Of a DNA stretch of 64,000 nucleotides, positions 1-8,553 are shown one piece after another. The position numbers were made by a program, and so were the translations under genes. The DNA comes from Gilvirhabdus luticola (GTDB lineage Bacteria > Bacteroidota > Bacteroidia > Flavobacteriales > Flavobacteriaceae): assembly GCF_032583975.1 (NCBI RefSeq), contig NZ_JAWHTF010000002.1. One strand, given 5' to 3'. The notes under the pieces were generated by a model, which ran no database searches, was not told where the DNA came from, and saw only the letters and a list, made by a program, of their open reading frames with translations. Every line of letters begins with the position of its first letter. Positions within the stretch are counted from its first letter, which is position 1.

Positions 1-54
1 CCAATTGCTATAAATGACATCAACGAATTACCAAACGATATAACTACATCCTAA
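1..54 (+). CDS. C-terminal end of a gene cut by the window start
   Basis: Frame 1 is open from the first base and stops at TAA 52-54, giving 17 residues ending NDITTS. The stop touches the ATG of the next gene without a gap, which suggests one operon. In flavobacteria a short TPM-domain protein often precedes the glycine-rich TPM protein found next, so this may be its tail, but too little is present to identify it. Confidence 0.4.
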   Translation, partial: PIAINDINELPNDITTS

Positions 55-867
55 ATGAAATCTATTCAACATATATGGCTTTTAGGATTTATACTTTTTT
101 CGTCCTTACAGATAAGTTATGCGCAGTTTGACATACCTAAAAAACCAGAATTTCAAACCAGTGTTTACGATTATGTTGATCTTCTTTCTTCTTTTGACAG
201 ATTAAATTTAGAGGAAAAACTAATTCAATATTCGGACACAACTTCCACCCAAATCGTCATTGCTATTATTAGTTCAACCGAAGAAGAAAATATCAATTAT
301 CTTGGTGCTCAATGGGCACATTCATGGGGCATTGGTCAAGCCAAAGAAGACAATGGGGTTTTTATTCTTTTAGCAAAAGATGACCGAAAAATAGGGATCA
401 ATACAGGCTATGGTGTAGAACATTTATTAACCGATGCCATGTCTAAACGAATTATAGAGCGAGACATTATTCCTTATTTTAAAAATGGTGATTATTATGG
501 TGGTTTAAATCGAGGTTCTGACGCTATTTTTGAAGTCTTAATGGGAGAATATCAAGGGTCTAGACCATCAAGCTCAAATGGTTTCCCAATTGGATTGTTA
601 CTTCTCTTATTCATCATATTCATCATCCTTATTATTGCACTTTCTAAAAGCAGACGTGGAGGTGGAAGAAACAAAGGAAACCGATCAGGAGGCATTAGCA
701 TTCTGGATGCCATTATTTTGAGCAATATGGGCCGAGGCAATTATAAAGGTCGTTCTTCTGCTGGTGGCTTTGGTGGTTGGTCTGGCGGTAGTAGTTCTGG
801 CGGTGGCTTTGGAGGAGGTTTTGGCGGCGGAGGCTTTGGTGGTGGCGGTGCCTCTGGTGGTTGGTAA
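55..867 (+). CDS. TPM-domain (YgcG-like) membrane protein with Gly/Ser-rich tail
   Basis: The 270-residue protein has a Sec signal peptide (about residues 1-23, ending SYAQ), a TPM domain (about 30-165) and one membrane helix (about 178-197, rich in L and I). A basic stretch follows, then a tail of GGFGGG-type repeats. This is the usual layout of the YgcG/TPM_phosphatase family: a periplasmic TPM domain anchored by one helix. TPM domains are linked to membrane-protein quality control and, in plants, photosystem II repair; the bacterial role is not settled. The ATG directly abuts the preceding stop, so translation is probably coupled. Family assignment is confident; function is not known. Confidence 0.85.
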   Translation: MKSIQHIWLLGFILFSSLQISYAQFDIPKKPEFQTSVYDYVDLLSSFDRLNLEEKLIQYSDTTSTQIVIAIISSTEEENINYLGAQWAHSWGIGQAKEDNGVFILLAKDDRKIGINTGYGVEHLLTDAMSKRIIERDIIPYFKNGDYYGGLNRGSDAIFEVLMGEYQGSRPSSSNGFPIGLLLLLFIIFIILIIALSKSRRGGGRNKGNRSGGISILDAIILSNMGRGNYKGRSSAGGFGGWSGGSSSGGGFGGGFGGGGFGGGGASGGW

Positions 868-1006
868 TTTCAGTATTCAGTTTGCAGTAACCTGTTGGCA
901 GTCCTCAATTGCAGTAGTTTCTATTTCTTTTTAATCGTTTCAAATTTTATTCCTACATTTAGAAAACCAACTATCTACTCATTTCCTACATTACTAATTT
1001 TAAGTA

Positions 1007-1786
1007 ATGATTAATTTCTTCAGAAAAATTCGTCACACTGTTTTAAGTGAAGGAAAAACAATTAAGTATTTTAAATATGCTGTTGGAGAGATTATTCTTG
1101 TTGTTGTTGGTATTTTAATTGCATTGCAGATTAACAACTGGAATGAAAATAGAAAGGAAACTAATTTAGAACTGAAGTATTTGCAAAGCATACAAAAAGA
1201 CCTCAACAATGATATCAAATATTATGATCGCCGGATAAAGGAGGCCCAAAATAATATTGAAAATTATTATAGAGTAGTAGACGGAATGTATCAAACGCAA
1301 AAAAACTTCGAAGAGTATGCAAGACTATTCGAATCCTTTGATTTCCCTGCAGAGCATCTTACTATTCAAAATTTCACATTCAACGAATTGGTGAGCAGTG
1401 GAAATATTGGTATAATAAAAAATAAAGTACTTAAAGATTCCATTGCAAGCCTATATAAAATATCAGAAGAAAAAGCGAAATATATTCAAGAGTTTAACGA
1501 ATTTACAGCGAATAACATATTGAACATATGGGGACATCCTGACTTGCCTTTTTCTTGGCTATATGCTAGCCGAAAAAACGTATTATTCAATAAAAAGGTC
1601 ATGTCTCATGGTTTGGAATGGGACTTTATTAATGACCCAAATTCTCTACCTTTCAAACTAATAAGAAATAATATTGGTCTATATTATGTTAAACTCAAGG
1701 ACTTTATAGAAAAGTTTGAAAACTTAAGAACAAAATCAATTGAAACGGTCGATATGATACAGAACGAACTGTACAAAAGAACGTGA
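1007..1786 (+). CDS. DUF6090 family membrane protein, copy 1
   Basis: This is the first of three tandem paralogues. The N-terminus MINFFRKIR, the segment YFKYAVGEIILVVVGILIAL (one membrane helix, about residues 22-42) and QINNWNENRK are the hallmark of DUF6090 proteins of Bacteroidota. The remaining roughly 210 residues are polar and mostly helical, probably a periplasmic coiled-coil-like domain. The protein has 259 residues, typical of the family. Only 13 bp separate it from the next copy, so the three genes are very likely one transcript. A weak TACATTTA element at 954-961 could be its -7 box. Function of the family is unknown. Confidence 0.8.
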   Translation: MINFFRKIRHTVLSEGKTIKYFKYAVGEIILVVVGILIALQINNWNENRKETNLELKYLQSIQKDLNNDIKYYDRRIKEAQNNIENYYRVVDGMYQTQKNFEEYARLFESFDFPAEHLTIQNFTFNELVSSGNIGIIKNKVLKDSIASLYKISEEKAKYIQEFNEFTANNILNIWGHPDLPFSWLYASRKNVLFNKKVMSHGLEWDFINDPNSLPFKLIRNNIGLYYVKLKDFIEKFENLRTKSIETVDMIQNELYKRT

Positions 1787-1799
1787 ATAAATTATTAGT

Positions 1800-2900
1800 A
1801 TGATTAACTTTTTCAGAAAAATACGTAAACGACTAGCTGACGAAAACAAATTTTCAAAATATTTTAGATATGCCTTTGGAGAAGTCGTACTTATTATGCT
1901 TGGTATTTTTATGGCATTACAATTAAATAATTGGAACGAAAACCGTAAGCAGGAGGCACAATTTAAAGTAACGTTAGAGCAATTATATAGCTCCATGACT
2001 TACGATGTTCAGATAATTGAAGGACATATAAAGCTTACAAGCAGACAAATTGAGAATATGGATTTTATTTATAATCATCCTGATTCTATACCTAGCATTG
2101 AAAATTATTTAAATAACCATTCACGTACCAAAGATTTACCTTATCTCTTAAATTTTATCGCTATAGATTATTCAAATTATTTTGTTTCAGAAACTAAATA
2201 TCATGCCGAAATCTTAAGCTTTAATCCTAATAACAAAAGTCAGAATGAAATTTTTAAGCATGTCATTAACTATGTTAATGAAGTTGACAATGAAATCCTT
2301 TACCAAGATTACTTACATCCATTATACTATGAATACAATTTAGCATCACCTAAAGTCAATTCAAATGATGGTGTAATTAATCGTTTTGATAAATTAGATT
2401 CTCTTTATTATAATGATCAAGATATTTTAAACGTTATTAAATTAGTTAACTCTAATGAGTTTAGAATAGCTAAAAACAATACCAGAAATAATAAAGTTAA
2501 TTATCGATCTACCTTATTAAATCGCTTAGGCAATGTAAAATCCATATTGCAGATTATTAAAAATTATTATCCCGAAGTAAAAATTTTATATCAAGATGTA
2601 GGTATTATTGGTACTTCGCTAGACGGATTTACTGATGTTGGAGGTAAATCAACACCTATGGTTCTCACTGATATTGAAAATGACATTTGGGAAATTGATT
2701 TGTTTTTAAAAGAAGGTCGTGTAAAGTTTAGATGCCGTGATAGCTGGGCACAAAATTGGGGTGTTTTTGGGAATAACGATTTTCCAAAAGGAAAATCAGT
2801 ACAAGATGGAGATGATATTGATATACCCGAAGCCGGTAATTATCATATTATTTTTAAACCCATAACAGGAGAATTTGAATTTATAAAACAAGATGATTAA
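1800..2900 (+). CDS. DUF6090 protein with C-terminal SusE/SusF-like domain, copy 2
   Basis: The N-terminus repeats the DUF6090 signature (MINFFRKIRK, YFRYAFGEVVLIMLGIFMAL, QLNNWNENRK). At 366 residues it is over 100 longer than its neighbours. The extra part (about residues 266-366) begins VGIIGTSLDGF and contains KFRCRDSWAQNWG, an FPKG turn, EAGNYHIIF and TGEFEF. That order matches the beta-sandwich repeats of SusE/SusF outer-membrane starch-binding proteins. DUF6090 anchoring plus a SusE/F-like module is unusual. The stop overlaps the next start by 8 bp, so translation is coupled. Ligand and role are unknown; the domain call rests on motif resemblance. Confidence 0.75.
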   Translation: MINFFRKIRKRLADENKFSKYFRYAFGEVVLIMLGIFMALQLNNWNENRKQEAQFKVTLEQLYSSMTYDVQIIEGHIKLTSRQIENMDFIYNHPDSIPSIENYLNNHSRTKDLPYLLNFIAIDYSNYFVSETKYHAEILSFNPNNKSQNEIFKHVINYVNEVDNEILYQDYLHPLYYEYNLASPKVNSNDGVINRFDKLDSLYYNDQDILNVIKLVNSNEFRIAKNNTRNNKVNYRSTLLNRLGNVKSILQIIKNYYPEVKILYQDVGIIGTSLDGFTDVGGKSTPMVLTDIENDIWEIDLFLKEGRVKFRCRDSWAQNWGVFGNNDFPKGKSVQDGDDIDIPEAGNYHIIFKPITGEFEFIKQDD

Positions 2901-3639
2901 GCTTTTTAAAAACATACGTAGGCAACTTGTTAACGAAAATAAATTCGGAAAATATCTGCGCTATGCCATTGGTGAAATTATTCTTGTTGTAGTTGGTATT
3001 TTAATTGCTTTATGGATTAATCAAAAAGCCAATTATAATGAAGAACGCAATAGTGAAATTGCAATTCTAATAGAAATTCAATCTAACCTAGAAAGAGATT
3101 TAATAGAAATTAATGAAGATATTGCTTTCATGGATTCAGTAAATGACGGAAGTCATTTTATTGTACATTATTTAGAACATTTTGATAAGCCTAATTCAGA
3201 ATTCAACCACAATGTTTTAAAGTTAAGAACAACGCCTCATTTAAACCCAAACACTAGTGGTTATCGCCTATTGGTTTCAAAAGGTGTTGAGATCATTCAA
3301 AACGATAATTTGCGGCAAGCCATTTCAGACCATTATGAATCCTACTATCCATATTATCTAAAATATGAGCAAGAACGTATTGATTTCAGGATTAAGTATA
3401 TAGAATCTGAACTGTTAAAATATTTTTCATGGACAGCAACAAATCATACTCTCTGGTTAGGCGAATATCGAATAACCGATCATGATTATACCTTACTTAA
3501 AAATGAAGGCACATTCTATAAGCTGACACAAGCAACCAAAAGAGAAAACAATTTAGTGCAAAACAGAGCTTTGAGGATTAAACAAAATATGATTGATCTT
3601 TTAAGTTTATTAGCGAAGGAATTAAGTACAAAAATTTAA
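2893..3639 (+). CDS. DUF6090 family membrane protein, copy 3
   Basis: This third paralogue has 248 residues and the family N-terminus: MIKLFKNIRRQ, then YLRYAIGEIILVVVGILIAL as the single membrane helix, then WINQKANYNEER. The rest is charged and predicted helical, like copy 1. Its start lies inside the end of copy 2 (8-bp overlap). The helix sequence is closer to copy 1 than to copy 2, which suggests two separate duplications or gene conversion. No catalytic motif is visible and the function is unknown. Confidence 0.8.
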   Translation: MIKLFKNIRRQLVNENKFGKYLRYAIGEIILVVVGILIALWINQKANYNEERNSEIAILIEIQSNLERDLIEINEDIAFMDSVNDGSHFIVHYLEHFDKPNSEFNHNVLKLRTTPHLNPNTSGYRLLVSKGVEIIQNDNLRQAISDHYESYYPYYLKYEQERIDFRIKYIESELLKYFSWTATNHTLWLGEYRITDHDYTLLKNEGTFYKLTQATKRENNLVQNRALRIKQNMIDLLSLLAKELSTKI

Positions 3640-3682
3640 CTTGTTAAAAATACTTTAGAATTTGAAATGCGCAATTGAACAA

Positions 3683-4654
3683 TTATCTGTTGAAGCGTCC
3701 CGAAATATTACCTTCCAGTAAGGTATTAACTTCATTTACTGTAGCATAATTAACATCACCCATGTACGTGTGTTTTAAAGCACATGCAGCACTTGCAAAA
3801 TTCATCGCCTTGATATCGTCAAAACGCTGTAAACCGTGTATCAATCCTGCAGCAAAGGCATCACCAGTACCAATTCTATCTACTACATGTGTAATATCAA
3901 AATCCTGTGTTTCATAAAACTCTTCACCATTCCACATTCTAGCACGTATTTTGTGCCATGATGCGTTAATGGAAGTTCTTATTTTATCGAATACTTTTAG
4001 AATCCTCGGAAATTTTTCCATCAATACTTTACTGGCTTCAATAAATTCTTCATTAGAGCTTCCGCAAGTTGTTCCTAATACTTCATTCATTTCATTAATA
4101 CCGCCAATAAAAATAGTTGAATATGACAATAGCTCTGTTAATGCATCTTTTGGTTCAGCCCCATATTTCCATAATCCATTTCGATATGTAGGATCTGAAG
4201 AAACTTGCATTCCTTTTTTACTTGCTAACTTTAATCCTTCTCTTAAGGTATCAAACGTGCCTTGTGTTAAGGCTGGTGTAATACCTGTCCAATGAAACCA
4301 TGTTCCGTTCTCCAAAGCATTTTTCCAATTAACCATACTAGGATTAATTTCAGAAAACGCAGAATGTGAACGATTGTAAGATATATTACTTGGCCTCATT
4401 ACAGCTCCTACCTCAAGAAAATAAGCTCCCAAAGGTCTTTTAGAACGTACAACAGCAGTGGTGTCTAAATCGAATTTATTCATATAGGCCATAGCTGTAT
4501 CACCAATAAAATCATCAGATATACAAGTGATATGTTTTACATTGTCACCAAAATTAGCTAACGAAAGTCCAACGTTTAATTCTGTGCCACCAAAATAAAA
4601 CTCTAAGCGATTAGCCTGAATAAATTTTCTGTTACCAAGTGGAGAAAGACGCAT
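3683..4654 (-). CDS. PfkB-family sugar kinase (KDG-kinase-like), N-terminus removed by in-frame TGA
   Basis: The 323-residue frame is a ribokinase/PfkB kinase most like 2-keto-3-deoxygluconate kinase, which phosphorylates KDG at O6. It shows the N-terminal substrate region (RLSPLGNRKFIQANRLEFYF, then GGTELNVGLSLANFG) and the C-terminal ATP/catalytic motif DRIGTGDAFAAGL with the catalytic Asp. Family members normally begin a few residues earlier with a strand reading like ITFGEIMMRLS. Exactly that sequence is encoded upstream in the same frame (4655-4687) but is separated by a TGA codon. The usable start is then the ATG at 4654, directly after the TGA, losing the first beta strand. It could be a decaying gene, a reinitiating gene or an assembly error. 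It follows der on the same strand. Confidence 0.7.
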   Translation of the reverse strand: MRLSPLGNRKFIQANRLEFYFGGTELNVGLSLANFGDNVKHITCISDDFIGDTAMAYMNKFDLDTTAVVRSKRPLGAYFLEVGAVMRPSNISYNRSHSAFSEINPSMVNWKNALENGTWFHWTGITPALTQGTFDTLREGLKLASKKGMQVSSDPTYRNGLWKYGAEPKDALTELLSYSTIFIGGINEMNEVLGTTCGSSNEEFIEASKVLMEKFPRILKVFDKIRTSINASWHKIRARMWNGEEFYETQDFDITHVVDRIGTGDAFAAGLIHGLQRFDDIKAMNFASAACALKHTYMGDVNYATVNEVNTLLEGNISGRFNR

Positions 4655-4687
4655 TCATACTTCTCCAAAAGTGATGATTTGATTCAT
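4655..4687 (-). other. Severed 5' end of the KDG-kinase-like gene
   Basis: On the minus strand an ATG at 4687 opens ten codons reading MNQIITFGEV and then TGA. The very next codon is the ATG of the kinase frame. The ten residues match the conserved first strand of KDG kinases (ITFGE-I/V-M-M/L-RLS), and the TGA sits where the family has Met. The phase is preserved, so this is a nonsense codon or a pair of compensating indels, not a simple frameshift. Confidence 0.65.
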
Positions 4688-4749
4688 GAGTTATGATTGT
4701 TAGACTAAATTAAGGATTATTACTTAAATCTTAAACGAAATTTAGGAGA

Positions 4750-6054
4750 TTACTTCTTGCGCATATACACTGTAACAGGTACACCATGAAAATCGAAATG
4801 CTCTCGTAGTTTATTCTCTAGAAAACGTTTGTATGGTTCTTTTACGTATTGTGGTAAGTTGCAGAAAAATGCAAATTGAGGTTGTGGTGTTGGTAATTGG
4901 GTAATAAATTTAATCTTAACGTATTTTCCTTTTAAAGCCGGTGGCGGATAATTCTGAATGATAGGTAACATCACATCATTAAGAAGACGTGTTTTTATTT
5001 TTTTGCTTCGATTTTTGTAAACCTCAACTGCGGTTTCAATAGCTTTAAAAATACGTTGTTTGGTTAATGACGAAATAAAGACAATTGGCACATCTGTAAA
5101 TGGTTCTATTTCTTTTCGAATAACCTTTTCGAAATCTTTCATAGTCCTGTTATCCTTTTCAACCAAATCCCATTTATTTACCAGAATAACAATACCTTTT
5201 CTATTGCGTTCTGCCAACCAAAAAATATTTTGCACTTGGCCATCAAAGCCTCGATTGGCATCAAGAACGACTAAACACACATCGCAATGTTCAATAGCAC
5301 GTACACTTCGCATTACAGAATAAAATTCCAGATCTTCCTTTACTTTAGCTTTTCTTCTAATACCGGCGGTATCTACCAAATTGAATTCAAACCCAAAGCG
5401 GTTGTACTTTGTATCTATTGAATCTCTTGTAGTTCCAGCAATATCTGTAACTATATATCTTTCTTCTCCAATAAGTGCATTGATAAAAGATGATTTACCA
5501 GCATTAGGACGACCGACCACTGCAAAACGTGGCAGTTCAGTTTCTTCAACCTCTTCTTTTTCTGGCAAGGCTTCTACCAAAGCATCCAATAATTCTCCTG
5601 TTCCGCTTCCATTAATACTTGCAATGGTATAATATTCGCCCAAACCTAAAGCATAAAATTCAACAGCATCTTCCGCTCGTTTGGCATTGTCCACTTTATT
5701 AACCGCTAGAAAAACAGGTTTGTTTACTTTTCGCAATAGTTTGGCCACATCTTCATCCATGCCTGTGACTCCACTTTCAACATCCACCATAAAAATAATA
5801 GCATCGGCCTCATCAATCGCCAATTCTACTTGTTTATCAATTTCAGCCTCAAAAATATCGTCACTTCCTTTAACATAACCACCAGTATCAATCAATGAAA
5901 AATCCTTTCCGTTCCAATCACTTTTTCCATAATGTCTATCTCTAGTCACACCACTAACTGCATCAACAATGGCTTCTCTTCGTTGAATTAAACGATTGAA
6001 GAAGGTTGATTTCCCAACATTTGGTCTTCCTACTATAGCTACTATATTGCTCAT
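4750..6054 (-). CDS. der: Ribosome-associated GTPase Der (EngA)
   Basis: Der carries two tandem GTPase domains and a C-terminal KH-like domain and acts in maturation of the 50S ribosomal subunit. The first P-loop is GRPNVGKST (about residues 8-16) with DTGG and NKVD. The second is GRPNAGKSS (about 181-189) with DTAG and NKWD. The end contains PPPALKGKYVKIKF and the terminal FHGVPVTVYMRKK typical of Der. Its 434 residues match the family. A TACCTTTG promoter element lies 18 bp upstream of the ATG. The kinase-like gene follows about 60 bp downstream on the same strand. Confidence 0.97.
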   Translation of the reverse strand: MSNIVAIVGRPNVGKSTFFNRLIQRREAIVDAVSGVTRDRHYGKSDWNGKDFSLIDTGGYVKGSDDIFEAEIDKQVELAIDEADAIIFMVDVESGVTGMDEDVAKLLRKVNKPVFLAVNKVDNAKRAEDAVEFYALGLGEYYTIASINGSGTGELLDALVEALPEKEEVEETELPRFAVVGRPNAGKSSFINALIGEERYIVTDIAGTTRDSIDTKYNRFGFEFNLVDTAGIRRKAKVKEDLEFYSVMRSVRAIEHCDVCLVVLDANRGFDGQVQNIFWLAERNRKGIVILVNKWDLVEKDNRTMKDFEKVIRKEIEPFTDVPIVFISSLTKQRIFKAIETAVEVYKNRSKKIKTRLLNDVMLPIIQNYPPPALKGKYVKIKFITQLPTPQPQFAFFCNLPQYVKEPYKRFLENKLREHFDFHGVPVTVYMRKK

Positions 6055-6071
6055 ACTCTATAAATTGGCTG

Positions 6072-6079
6072 CAAAGGTA
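6072..6079 (-). promoter_or_regulatory. -7 promoter element of der
   Basis: The minus strand reads TACCTTTGCAGCC, matching the Bacteroidota -7 consensus TAnnTTTG. It sits 18 bp upstream of the der start, and a near-identical TATCTTTGCAACC lies upstream of era. No convincing -33 element was seen. Confidence 0.55.
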
Positions 6080-6133
6080 GTGTTTCCTATTTGAAGAAAA
6101 AACACTAATTTAATATCTTAAAATAAAATCTAT

Positions 6134-6628
6134 ATGTCTTCAGCCAATGCTATTGTTTTACGTCCGAGATTTAAAATAGAATTAAAAAGAAATAATGAAG
6201 ATGCATTGCGAATTTTTGAAGACATAAAAAAGACACAATCAGATTTTATTATTAATCGAATAGATGACCATGTCTTTATTAAATTTCCAAAGGAAAAGCA
6301 ACATTTTTGGTCACCTCAATTGCATTTAGAGATTAACGCCGTTAATTCAAAAACTTCTATTTTACATGGCTTATTTGGACCAAACCCAACAGTTTGGACC
6401 ATGTTTATGTTTATACATTTTATTGTTGCTGGATTATTTATTGCATTCGGAATTTGGGCCTATACCAACTGGTCATTAGAAACTGATTACACCATGCAAT
6501 TGTTTGTGGTCATTCTAATGATTGTTTTTTGGATTGTTCTTTATTTTGTTGGAAGAATAGGTAAAGCAACTGGAAATGAGCAAATGCATATACTTTATGA
6601 TTTTATGAATAAAGCTCTAAAGTTGTAA
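6134..6628 (+). CDS. Conserved hypothetical membrane protein
   Basis: This 164-residue protein has a soluble N-terminal half (about 1-80, starting MSSANAIVLRPRFKIELKRN). Two hydrophobic helices follow (about 92-114 and 122-144), then a short amphipathic tail. The soluble half, with alternating basic and hydrophobic residues, resembles small uncharacterised flavobacterial proteins encoded beside der. It is divergent from der, with the shared 79-bp intergenic region between them. No enzyme motif is present and I do not recognise a family with a known role. Confidence 0.7.
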   Translation: MSSANAIVLRPRFKIELKRNNEDALRIFEDIKKTQSDFIINRIDDHVFIKFPKEKQHFWSPQLHLEINAVNSKTSILHGLFGPNPTVWTMFMFIHFIVAGLFIAFGIWAYTNWSLETDYTMQLFVVILMIVFWIVLYFVGRIGKATGNEQMHILYDFMNKALKL

Positions 6629-6683
6629 AATATTCGTATATAATTTACAGTTACATTATTACTCATTTTTTAATATTTCAACA

Positions 6684-7415
6684 ATGAAAAAAAGTCTTAC
6701 TGCAATCATTTTTGGTTTGTCTATTGTTATCTCTTCATATTTACTTGGAAATTCTATTGTAAATAGAAATAAAACTGATGGCACAATTTCAGTTACAGGT
6801 TTGGGTAAAGCCGATTTTACATCCGATTTAATTGTTTGGGAAGGTTCCTTTTCAAAAGAAAGTTCAAATTTACAACAGGCATACGCCGATCTTGAAAACG
6901 ACAAGAAAGTCATTTCAGAATATTTATTATCAAAAGGCATAACAGATAAAGAATTGGTATTTAATGCCGTTAGAAGTAGAAAAAATACAAGAGGAAAATA
7001 TACAGGTGATGGAAAATATATAGGTGAAGAATTTTTGGGTTACGTTCTCACCCAAACTCTTCAAATAGACTCTAAAAATGTAGAAAAGGTCGAAAAGATC
7101 TCCAGAGAAGTTACCGAGCTTTTGAATAAAGGTATTCAATTTTACTCTCAAGAACCGCGATATTATTATACACAACTTGCCGATCTAAAAATTGAAATGA
7201 TCTCTAAAGCTACTGCCGATGCCAAAACACGGGCAGAAAAAATTGCTGAAAATTCTGGAGGCACTTTAGGTAATCTAATTTCTGCAAAAATGGGTATATT
7301 TCAAATAACAGGACAAAACTCAAATGAAGATCATTCTTGGGGTGGAACCTATAACACCTCTTCAAAAGAGAAAACGGCATCCATAACCATGAAACTGGAC
7401 TATGAGGTTGATTAA
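6684..7415 (+). CDS. SIMPL domain (DUF541) protein
   Basis: The 243-residue protein has an N-terminal membrane or signal helix (about 5-25) and then a SIMPL/DUF541 domain, seen in ISVTGLGKADFTSDLIVWEG, the long helices around SSNLQQAYADLENDKKVI, and the region ADAKTRAEKIAENSGGTLG. SIMPL proteins are periplasmic or membrane-anchored with poorly defined roles, some in oxidative-stress tolerance. The frame has a clear ATG and follows the membrane-protein gene by 55 bp on the same strand. A weak hairpin lies directly after its stop. Family assignment is confident; the function here is unknown. Confidence 0.88.
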   Translation: MKKSLTAIIFGLSIVISSYLLGNSIVNRNKTDGTISVTGLGKADFTSDLIVWEGSFSKESSNLQQAYADLENDKKVISEYLLSKGITDKELVFNAVRSRKNTRGKYTGDGKYIGEEFLGYVLTQTLQIDSKNVEKVEKISREVTELLNKGIQFYSQEPRYYYTQLADLKIEMISKATADAKTRAEKIAENSGGTLGNLISAKMGIFQITGQNSNEDHSWGGTYNTSSKEKTASITMKLDYEVD

Positions 7416-7416
7416 T

Positions 7417-7440
7417 TAGTTTTGATTGTAACCAAAACTA
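7417..7440 (+). terminator. Weak hairpin terminator after the SIMPL gene
   Basis: TAGTTTTG (7417-7424) pairs with CAAAACTA (7433-7440) over an 8-base loop and is followed by TTTTAT. The stem is AT-rich, so termination may be inefficient. It lies between convergent genes. Confidence 0.4.
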
Positions 7441-7466
7441 TTTTATAATTTACTAATCATCCACAT

Positions 7467-8321
7467 TTATATTTTATTTAGATAAAAAACAACACCCAAT
7501 TCTGGAGCATAGTCAGTAGCTTTGCTTGTAATTCCTATGGCATTATTTACTCTAATAAACATCCAGGATTTGATATGGAATTGTAAATCATTTATTAATT
7601 CCCACTCATCTTGAGTTCCTTCAACACCTATATAAAACCTGAACCAATCATTGACCTTTCTTAAATACTCAAGTGCCATTTCACCAAGCTCAAATTTGTC
7701 TTCAGCTCCGTCATATTCTGCGGCTATTCTAAAGGTCATTGTACCAAACTTGAATCCTTTTAGAATACCAGATCCTAACTTGAATTCCCAGTCGCCTGTT
7801 CCAGTTAATGGTTTATCTGGTGTAAAAGGAAACACAAATTCGAGGTAAGAAAAGTATTCGGGTTTTTTTAATGTTTCCATATTATATCTCCATCTTACTT
7901 GTCCTTCTACATCGCCTAAACCGCTTTCTTTTATTTCATCTGGCATTTGCGATGTATCATCGGTTGATTTTTCCAATTTACCACTTATAACAGCGGCTTC
8001 AAGTTCTACCATAACCCAATCAGATATTCCTAGCCCAAAATAGATCAGCCCTTCATGGGCTGTATATTTACTGCGATATTCAATTTCTGAACCATAGCCA
8101 AATTCGAAGGGTTCATATTCAAAATCTTTATCATAATAGTATTCATAAAAAGGATAAAGAATGATATCTCCTTTTTCTGCATATGTTCCAAACATTGAAG
8201 TTGGTATTCCGTTACTACCTCGATCACGAAGAAAGTTCCTATCATCATCTTGGCAAAAGCTTTGACCTAAACCAAATAAAAGCCCAATCAAAGCCACTAA
8301 AAAGTTTTTGAAGGTATACAT
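7467..8321 (-). CDS. Probable outer-membrane beta-barrel protein
   Basis: The 284-residue protein begins with a signal peptide (about 1-23, ending GQSFCQ). The rest is a series of amphipathic strands with aromatic girdle residues, such as IILYPFYEYYYDK, HEGLIYFGLGISDWVMVELE, FSYLEFVFPF and SWMFIRVNNAIGI. It ends in a hydrophobic strand, GVVFYLNKI. That pattern fits a small outer-membrane barrel of the porin or transporter-like type often annotated near era. There are no enzymatic motifs. It is transcribed alone, convergent with the SIMPL gene, and 232 bp without recognisable features separate it from era. Confidence 0.65.
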   Translation of the reverse strand: MYTFKNFLVALIGLLFGLGQSFCQDDDRNFLRDRGSNGIPTSMFGTYAEKGDIILYPFYEYYYDKDFEYEPFEFGYGSEIEYRSKYTAHEGLIYFGLGISDWVMVELEAAVISGKLEKSTDDTSQMPDEIKESGLGDVEGQVRWRYNMETLKKPEYFSYLEFVFPFTPDKPLTGTGDWEFKLGSGILKGFKFGTMTFRIAAEYDGAEDKFELGEMALEYLRKVNDWFRFYIGVEGTQDEWELINDLQFHIKSWMFIRVNNAIGITSKATDYAPELGVVFYLNKI

Positions 8322-8553
8322 AATAAATTAATTTAATTAAGAAGACTTAATACCATGAATTAGTTTCATGTAATGGATCAGAAAGCAACGTAAACTTTCA
8401 ACAATAAAACATTAGTTCGGTTAAGTCAATGAGGTAGAAGTTATTAATTAAATTATATAATGTAGGATGCCCAGTAGAATGTTGTATAAAAGGTACAAAA
8501 AATAAGCGAAAAAGACTAGAATTAAAATCTTTAAATATCTTCAATCATTATTA

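Noticed and set aside
4650..4690. Selenocysteine or programmed recoding at the TGA of the kinase gene
   Set aside because: No hairpin of the right kind was seen after the TGA, and the family has Met, not Cys or Sec, at this place.
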